Below are positions 13,708 through 18,238 of a DNA stretch of 18,238 bases, one piece after another. The translations under genes were made by a program, and so were the position numbers. The notes under the pieces are model-generated. The model was not told the DNA's origin, made no database searches, and saw only the letters and a list, made by a program, of their open reading frames with translations. The stretch is from Sulfurimonas sp. (GTDB lineage Bacteria; Campylobacterota; Campylobacteria; Campylobacterales; Sulfurimonadaceae). Position 1 is the stretch's first letter. Every line of letters begins with the position of its first letter. The DNA is taken from the NCBI GenBank assembly GCA_027858865.1, contig JAQIBW010000026.1, positions 1 through 18,238 on the forward strand. The letters run 5' to 3'.

Positions 13708-14346
13708 ATGCGTAAGTTAAAGATACTTTTTTTCATATCACTACTATTTGTAAACATCTCATATGCTTCTGCAGAACCATATGTAGATAAAGAGCTATTA
13801 GAGCAGATAGGTGAAAAGTATAAAGTATTTGCTAAAAAAAGATTTTTTTTTCAACAAAAAACTTTTGATTCACTAAAAGACTCTAGTGACTTTGAAAAGT
13901 TGGACGCTGTAAATAAATTTTACAATGATGTTAGGTACTCAAGTGATGAAAAGACATATGGAAAAACTGACTACTGGGCTACTCCGTATGAATTTCTAGG
14001 TAAAGACAAGGGCGACTGTGAAGATTATGTAATTGCAAAATATTTTGCATTAAAATATCTGGGAATGGATATGAAAAAACTATTTTTCTTCTATGTTAAA
14101 TCTACAAAATTCAAAGCAGCTCATATGGTTTTGGCATACTATGAGAAGCCATCAGCAATGCCATTGATATTGGATAACAACAACTTTAAAGTTCTACCAG
14201 CTAACAAGAGAAAGGATTTAAAACCTATCTACAGACTTCAAGCTGGACAAGTTGAAAAAATATCAACCGGTAAAAAGGTAAAAAGTGAAAAAGTTGGTCG
14301 TCAATGGGATCAACTTATGAAAAACATCGAAAGGAAAAAAATATGA
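13708..14346 (+). CDS. lapG: LapG-like periplasmic cysteine protease (BTLCP, peptidase C93)
   Basis: Periplasmic transglutaminase-like protease that, in the Pseudomonas Lap system, cuts the N-terminal anchor of a large surface adhesin and so releases the biofilm. Numbered from ATG 13708 (212 residues), a signal peptide covers about 1-22 (cleavage near A-S-A). The catalytic triad is visible: C104 in G-D-C-E-D-Y, H139 in A-A-H-M-V-L and D156 in L-I-L-D-N-N. The acidic residues around C104 fit the Ca2+ site known in LapG. An ATG at 13678 would add ten residues (M-S-D-Y-F-R-Y-N-R-L) before the signal peptide; 13708 is preferred because it gives a normal leader peptide. The gene overlaps lapD by 4 nt. 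Its adhesin substrate and type I secretion genes are not in the window. Confidence 0.88.
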   Translation: MRKLKILFFISLLFVNISYASAEPYVDKELLEQIGEKYKVFAKKRFFFQQKTFDSLKDSSDFEKLDAVNKFYNDVRYSSDEKTYGKTDYWATPYEFLGKDKGDCEDYVIAKYFALKYLGMDMKKLFFFYVKSTKFKAAHMVLAYYEKPSAMPLILDNNNFKVLPANKRKDLKPIYRLQAGQVEKISTGKKVKSEKVGRQWDQLMKNIERKKI

Positions 14347-16268
14347 CACTCTTTAAGCAAATAGCATTAATGCTGTCCACATTTTTAATCATCATCTTAA
14401 CAACAGTTCTTGTTTTAAACTTTAAAAGCTCAAATGCTTCTGTACAAGACAGACTCTACACAGATGCAAAAAATACTGCTACATCACTAAGCCTATCTCT
14501 AGGGACTGCGCAAGGGGATATCAGTATCATGACTACCATGATTAATGCAAGCTTTGATAGTGGCTATTATCACTACATCACTCTTATGGATATAGAAAAC
14601 AACTCTATATACAAAAGAGAAGTGGAACAAAAAATCCTTGACGTTCCACAATGGTTTATAAATGTTCTTAATATTACAGCCCCAGTAGCATCTGCAAATG
14701 TTTCAGCAGGATGGTCTCAAGTGGGAGTGCTAAATGTTCAAAGTGATGCCGGCTATGCCTATAAACAGTTATATACAATCTTAACAAATCTTCTCATATC
14801 TTTTGGTATCATCGCAGCAATAGGGCTAGCAATACTAAATCTTCTTTTAGTTGTTATCTTAAAACCACTAAAAGAAGTTCAAAAACAGGCGGAAGCTGTT
14901 ACTAGAAATGAGTTTATAATCCAAGACAAAATTCCGTACACAAAAGAGTTTAAAGATGTTGTTCTAGGTATGAACAAAATGGTCTCAAAAGTTAAGGCTA
15001 TGTTTGACAAAGGTAACGAAGAACTTAAAAAACAGAAAGAGCTTGAGTACATCGATAAATCTACAAAACTGAGAAACCGTAAATATCTTATTGATAAACT
15101 GCCTGAATATCTAAAAATAGATGCGACTTCAAAAGGCGGTGTGAACATGATGATTGCACTAAGCGGTGTTATAGAAGCAAATGAAAAGATAGGGCACAGA
15201 GATGTTGACCAATTATTTATAAACATAGCTAACATTTTCAATGCACATGCTAAAAACTTTGATAACTCTATCGTTGCAAGAATGAATGGTACAGAGTTTT
15301 CTATTTTACTTCCGGACTGCTCAGAGATAAACGGGATGGAGTTAGCAAGAGGTATTTACAACTCTACAAAAGAACTTATTGAACTATCTGATCTTAATCC
15401 ATCTGAGACATTTATCTCTCTTGGTCTTTATGCTTACAACTACAAAGAGAATATCGGTCAACTTCTTTCGCTCTCTGATAATGCTCTTGCGCAGGCAAAA
15501 TTCAATGATGATAATATTCATTTGGCCAAAGCTGAAAATACAGTAGAGGTTATGGGTAAAGAAGCATGGAGAAAAATTATCAACGATGCTATTGAGAAAA
15601 ATAGTTTTAACTTTGTTTCATGGACAGCTGTAGATGCAAAAAAGAAAAAAATTGCACATAATGTTCTTAGTCTTACACTTCAAGTTGATAAAAATACAAC
15701 TTACTACTACGGTCAATTTATGGCTCCTGCAAACCAAGCAGGACTAAGCTTTAACATCTACGAAAATGTACTAAATATGATGTTTAAAACTCCGGATATG
15801 ACGCTTAAAGGTTCTACTTGTTCACTTAGACTACCTTTTGATTACCTAACTTACGAAGGTACATACGAAAGTATAAACAAGTTGTTTAGTAACTACGCTT
15901 CAAACCTTCCATTTAAGCTCATCATAGAGATGCCAGATAAGCTGGTTCGTCAGAATTCTACTCTTATCAAAAAATATAAAGCACTGCTTGAAAAATATAA
16001 TATAGATATGGGTCTGTTTGAGTTTATCGGTGAAAGTGTTGACTATCAATATCTACAAGACTTAAGACCTGTATATATCAAAGGTGAGACTGATTATTTT
16101 CTAAGTCAAAGCGATCAAGCACTTTCAGCACTAAGACTTATAACAGATACTGTTGGAATATCTCTTATAGCAGCAGGGGTTATGGATATGAATACTCTTA
16201 CTAAACTTCAAGAAAAAGACATTTATATTATTCAAGGTAAAGCTACGGAGATGATAGAGCTAGCTTAG
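14343..16268 (+). CDS. lapD: LapD-like c-di-GMP receptor with degenerate GGDEF and EAL domains
   Basis: Inner-membrane receptor that, when bound to c-di-GMP, holds LapG away from the adhesin. Its 641 residues comprise TM1 (11-26), a periplasmic LapD/MoxY-type domain (27-145) with G123-W124 as in the LapG-docking loop of LapD, TM2 (148-172), HAMP (173-220), a GGDEF-like domain (235-390) and an EAL-like domain (405-641). The cyclase motif is lost: N-G-T-E-F at 315-319. The EAL motif is replaced by S-W-T-A-V near 426-430, while the terminal 'G-V-M' and 'I-I-Q-G-K' strings keep the EAL fold. It is therefore a receptor, not an enzyme. The start at 14343 is set by AAGGA (14331-14335) and the ATGA overlap with lapG; an in-frame ATG at 14304 lies inside lapG and is rejected. 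Length is close to Pseudomonas LapD. Confidence 0.88.
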   Translation: MTLFKQIALMLSTFLIIILTTVLVLNFKSSNASVQDRLYTDAKNTATSLSLSLGTAQGDISIMTTMINASFDSGYYHYITLMDIENNSIYKREVEQKILDVPQWFINVLNITAPVASANVSAGWSQVGVLNVQSDAGYAYKQLYTILTNLLISFGIIAAIGLAILNLLLVVILKPLKEVQKQAEAVTRNEFIIQDKIPYTKEFKDVVLGMNKMVSKVKAMFDKGNEELKKQKELEYIDKSTKLRNRKYLIDKLPEYLKIDATSKGGVNMMIALSGVIEANEKIGHRDVDQLFINIANIFNAHAKNFDNSIVARMNGTEFSILLPDCSEINGMELARGIYNSTKELIELSDLNPSETFISLGLYAYNYKENIGQLLSLSDNALAQAKFNDDNIHLAKAENTVEVMGKEAWRKIINDAIEKNSFNFVSWTAVDAKKKKIAHNVLSLTLQVDKNTTYYYGQFMAPANQAGLSFNIYENVLNMMFKTPDMTLKGSTCSLRLPFDYLTYEGTYESINKLFSNYASNLPFKLIIEMPDKLVRQNSTLIKKYKALLEKYNIDMGLFEFIGESVDYQYLQDLRPVYIKGETDYFLSQSDQALSALRLITDTVGISLIAAGVMDMNTLTKLQEKDIYIIQGKATEMIELA

Positions 16269-16331
16269 CTCCTCCATTTTATAAAAAAATGTAATTCAGC
16301 ACCTTTAATGTCTTTGTAATATTTCTAGCTG

Positions 16332-16337
16332 TAAAAT
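16332..16337 (+). promoter_or_regulatory. Possible -10 box of the second soluble chemoreceptor
   Basis: TAAAAT preceded by TG (TGTAAAAT-like) gives a leader of about 28 nt with AAGGA (16358-16362) 9 nt before ATG 16372. The box is a weaker match than others here. Confidence 0.3.
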
Positions 16338-16371
16338 GGTTAAAACAACACCAGATTAAGGATATTAGACT

Positions 16372-17496
16372 ATGTTATTTAGAAACGACAAGAAGCTTGA
16401 AGCCGAACTAAAGGCAAAAGAACAAGAGATAAGCTCTCTTCAAAATGAACTCACAACCGCTAACAATAAGATATCTCAACTTGAGAAAGAAGCTAAGCAA
16501 ACAGATGACAGTAATCAGATGAATGAGTTGATTAAATCACTAACACATGGTCTAACAAATGCTTGTAATAGAGATCTTAAAATCTTACAACAAGACTTAG
16601 GTGATAATCTTACTGCTCTTGAAGATATTGACGGTAGAAACACTACTAACAACGAGCATACTGACAACTGTTCTAGCGATGTTAATATACTCTCAGAGAC
16701 TATGACTTCTCTTCTTGAACATATCACAAGTACCTTTGATCAGGTTAACACTCTAAATGAGAATGTTGGAAGCATTTCTGATGTTATCAATCTTATTAAA
16801 GATATATCAGACCAAACAAACTTACTTGCTCTTAATGCTGCCATAGAAGCTGCTCGTGCAGGTGAACATGGTCGTGGCTTTGCCGTTGTTGCTGATGAAG
16901 TTCGTAAACTTGCTGAACGTACACAAAAAGCCACAAGTGAAGTAGAGATAACGGTACAGAGTCTAAAACAAAATACTCAAGAAGTGCATGAACACTCAAA
17001 AGCTATGGAAGAGCTATCTACAAGTTCAAATGAACAAATGGATATTTTCCAAGATAGAATGCGAGAACTTTCACAAAATTCTCAAATGATTTCAATAGAA
17101 AATAAAAATGTTACTTACGCTATATTTATGGTTCTTAGTAAGCTAGACCACCTGATATTTAAAGCTAATGGCTACAAAACAGTCTTTAGTGGGGAAGCAG
17201 TTGATCACTTTGCTACAGATACAGAATGTAGACTTGGTAAATGGTACTTTGACGGAGTTGGTAAAGAGAAGTTCGGTAAGTGTTTAAGTTACTCTAAAAT
17301 GGCAGCACCTCACAAAGATGTTCATGACAACATCAAAAAAGCAGTTGACTGCGTTAAAGAGGGAACATGTACACAAGAGTCTCAAAATGTAATGACTTAC
17401 TTTGAGAATGCAGAAAAAGCTAGTCAGAAGGTTGTAGAACTACTATCTAATATACTTAAAGAAGAAAAAGCTTATAGACACAACGGTAAAGATTAA
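16372..17496 (+). CDS. Soluble TlpD-like chemoreceptor with CZB domain (copy 2)
   Basis: A 374-residue cytoplasmic chemoreceptor and paralogue of the leftward gene at 12486-13598. The two align almost without gaps to residue 360. An N-terminal coiled coil (5-45) precedes the signalling domain (about 115-220) and the CZB domain, with zinc ligands H260, C286, H314 and H318. The extra cysteines C304, C327 and C333 are also shared. The N-terminal 115 residues and the stretch at 217-250 differ clearly from copy 1, so input or localisation may differ, while 134-216 is identical. It may be co-transcribed with lapD (104-nt gap with no clear terminator) or use its own weak promoter. AAGGA at 16358-16362 supports the start. 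The 3' end overlaps the next leftward gene by 4 nt. Confidence 0.9.
   Translation: MLFRNDKKLEAELKAKEQEISSLQNELTTANNKISQLEKEAKQTDDSNQMNELIKSLTHGLTNACNRDLKILQQDLGDNLTALEDIDGRNTTNNEHTDNCSSDVNILSETMTSLLEHITSTFDQVNTLNENVGSISDVINLIKDISDQTNLLALNAAIEAARAGEHGRGFAVVADEVRKLAERTQKATSEVEITVQSLKQNTQEVHEHSKAMEELSTSSNEQMDIFQDRMRELSQNSQMISIENKNVTYAIFMVLSKLDHLIFKANGYKTVFSGEAVDHFATDTECRLGKWYFDGVGKEKFGKCLSYSKMAAPHKDVHDNIKKAVDCVKEGTCTQESQNVMTYFENAEKASQKVVELLSNILKEEKAYRHNGKD
16807..17015 (+). repeat. Inverted-repeat arm 2 inside chemoreceptor copy 2
   Basis: Partner of 12955-13163. Part of it (16822-16877) is also identical over 56 nt, in direct orientation, to 10150-10205 in the membrane chemoreceptor. All three receptor genes therefore share the same codons at the signalling tip. 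Confidence 0.85.
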
Positions 17497-17942
17497 ACTC
17501 TTCTTGAGTTTAGTCCCTTTGTAATAGACTCATTAATCTCTTCTTTGTACTCTGGATTTAATCTTCCAAGCTCTCTCTCAAACGCTATAACTATATCTTT
17601 GTTTGTGTTTGGGTGCCTACATAATGTAAAAAGGATATCCCTATAAATATCAAAATCAGGATGTGCTCTTAGACCGAGTTTTTCATGTACTTTTCCATGA
17701 TGCTTTATGGCAAGGTCCAGTGCATCTTTTAGTTCTTTAGTTGTTGTTGTTTTCTTTTTTATGATTGATCTTATATATTCTAAGTCAGTCTTTTTAAGAT
17801 TTTTAGTAGTTGGTATCGAAGCCTTTTTTTTAGCTACGGTTTCCTTTTTTTTTCTATTGGAAGGTAAAAAAAGTAAGAATATCAAAAGGGCTAAAACTAT
17901 AACCAAACCAAAAATAGATTTCAGTAGTAATACTATTTCCAT
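17493..17942 (-). CDS. Membrane-anchored protein of unknown function
   Basis: I do not recognise this 149-residue protein. One N-terminal membrane helix (about 5-26, rich in Leu, Ile and Phe) is followed by a basic linker (S-N-R-K-K-K-E-T-V-A-K-K-K-A) and a charged, probably helical cytoplasmic domain (about 50-145) with a His/Lys-rich stretch (I-K-H-H-G-K-V-H-E-K) and 'C-R-H-P-N-T-N'. The positive-inside rule places the soluble part in the cytoplasm. The promoter is TATAAT at 17982-17977 on this strand, with AAGG near 17955-17952. It converges on the chemoreceptor with a 4-nt overlap and has a palindrome upstream at 18007-18027. It could be a small scaffold or regulator, but nothing in the sequence decides. 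Confidence 0.7.
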   Translation of the reverse strand: MEIVLLLKSIFGLVIVLALLIFLLFLPSNRKKKETVAKKKASIPTTKNLKKTDLEYIRSIIKKKTTTTKELKDALDLAIKHHGKVHEKLGLRAHPDFDIYRDILFTLCRHPNTNKDIVIAFERELGRLNPEYKEEINESITKGLNSRRV

Positions 17943-17976
17943 AACGAAAGACCTTCTTCTATTGTTTTGTTAAAGT

Positions 17977-17982
17977 ATTATA
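17977..17982 (-). promoter_or_regulatory. -10 box of the membrane-anchored protein gene
   Basis: TATAAT on the minus strand, about 34 nt before ATG 17942, with a predicted leader of roughly 28 nt containing AAGG. Confidence 0.45.
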
Positions 17983-18006
17983 TCGGTAAAAACTAGTTTT
18001 GACTTT

Positions 18007-18027
18007 AAATGGTGTATAACACCATTT
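18007..18027. promoter_or_regulatory. Perfect 9-3-9 palindrome in a divergent intergenic region
   Basis: Arms AAATGGTGT (18007-18015) and ACACCATTT (18019-18027) around ATA. It lies about 25 nt upstream of the leftward TATAAT box and about 90 nt upstream of the rightward one. It could be an operator for either gene. On the plus strand it is followed by TT, giving a run of five T, so a terminator is the alternative, but no rightward gene ends here. Confidence 0.5.
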
Positions 18028-18118
18028 TTATATGGTTCTAAATCGCGTTGAAATAGTCATTATAAGATATTTCCTTAACTAAAAACTATTATAAAGAGAA
18101 TATTCATCTTAATCTTAG

Positions 18119-18124
18119 TACAAT
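18119..18124 (+). promoter_or_regulatory. -10 box of the last, partial gene
   Basis: TACAAT followed by AAGGA (18141-18145), which lies a rather long 12 nt before ATG 18158. Confidence 0.35.
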
Positions 18125-18157
18125 TGTCTCTTAAAACTATAAGGATATATATTTAAG

Positions 18158-18238
18158 ATGAACTATGATGAGTTAAAACTTTATCTTAAAAATAATCTAG
18201 AAAGTCCATCTTTAAAATTTGATTGGACAGATGAAGAT
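18158..18238 (+). CDS. N-terminus of a rightward gene, cut by the window edge
   Basis: ATG at 18158 opens a frame of 27 codons to the end of the window (begins M-N-Y-D-E-L-K-L-Y-L). The composition is ordinary and helical, with 'S-L-K-F-D-W-T-D-E-D' at the end of the visible part. It has a ribosome binding site and promoter-like box upstream. I do not recognise the family from this fragment. Confidence 0.65.
   Translation, partial: MNYDELKLYLKNNLESPSLKFDWTDED

Noticed and set aside
14304..14342. ATG 14304 as the lapD start
   Set aside because: It lies well inside lapG, adds a charged 13-residue stretch before TM1 and lacks the AAGGA spacing found for ATG 14343.
14343..16268. Reading the lapD product as an active cyclase or phosphodiesterase
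   Set aside because: GGDEF is N-G-T-E-F and the EAL motif is absent, so enzymatic activity is unlikely.
16257..16271. GAGCTA-GCT-TAGCTC hairpin over the lapD stop codon
   Set aside because: Short stem, overlaps coding sequence and is not followed by a T run, so not a convincing terminator.

Overview
The window looks like chromosome from a free-living, motile member of the Campylobacterota, most like Sulfurimonas or a relative. The grounds are the strongly AT-rich sequence, promoters with a clear TATAAT box but rarely a recognisable -35, soluble TlpD-type chemoreceptors with C-terminal zinc-binding (CZB) domains, and a PAS/chemoreceptor gene pair of the CetB/CetA kind. The genus is inference. 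I see no tRNA, rRNA, CRISPR array, insertion sequence or phage gene.

Layout. 1-47 may be the N-terminus of a leftward gene. 202-1074 is an EamA/DMT permease with no ordinary start codon at its natural N-terminus. 1134-4655 is a compact five-gene metal (probably zinc) uptake operon: small CxxC protein, His-rich outer-membrane barrel, ZnuA-like binding protein, ZnuB-like permease and a rhodanese-like protein. No ABC ATPase gene is present. 4652-5677 (minus) is a PAS-GGDEF diguanylate cyclase. 5772-7728 holds a DUF309 protein, then an overlapping mscS-DUF481 pair. 7698-8810 (minus) is an MFS transporter whose 3' end overlaps DUF481.

8919-10812 is a split energy-taxis receptor: an Aer-type PAS protein overlapping a membrane chemoreceptor with a CZB domain. 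Directly downstream (10827-10963) lies a consensus-like promoter followed by a strong hairpin with a C/U-rich loop, a candidate small RNA. Its loop can pair over 10 bp with the G-rich Shine-Dalgarno sequence of the same receptor operon. 10990-12489 is a B12-binding-type radical SAM protein.

12486-17496 is a block in which two soluble CZB chemoreceptors, paralogous and in opposite orientation, flank a lapG-lapD pair (periplasmic adhesin protease and its c-di-GMP receptor). The receptors share long identical DNA tracts, making an inverted repeat around lapGD. 17493-17942 (minus) is an unrecognised membrane-anchored protein, and a rightward gene begins at 18158. A perfect 9-3-9 palindrome sits between these two.

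Together the window links zinc acquisition, three probable zinc-binding chemoreceptors, and c-di-GMP signalling (one enzyme, one degenerate receptor). This suggests, but does not prove, joint control of taxis and attachment by metal, redox or oxidant cues. Several genes have TATAAT only 5-7 nt before ATG, which predicts leaderless mRNAs.
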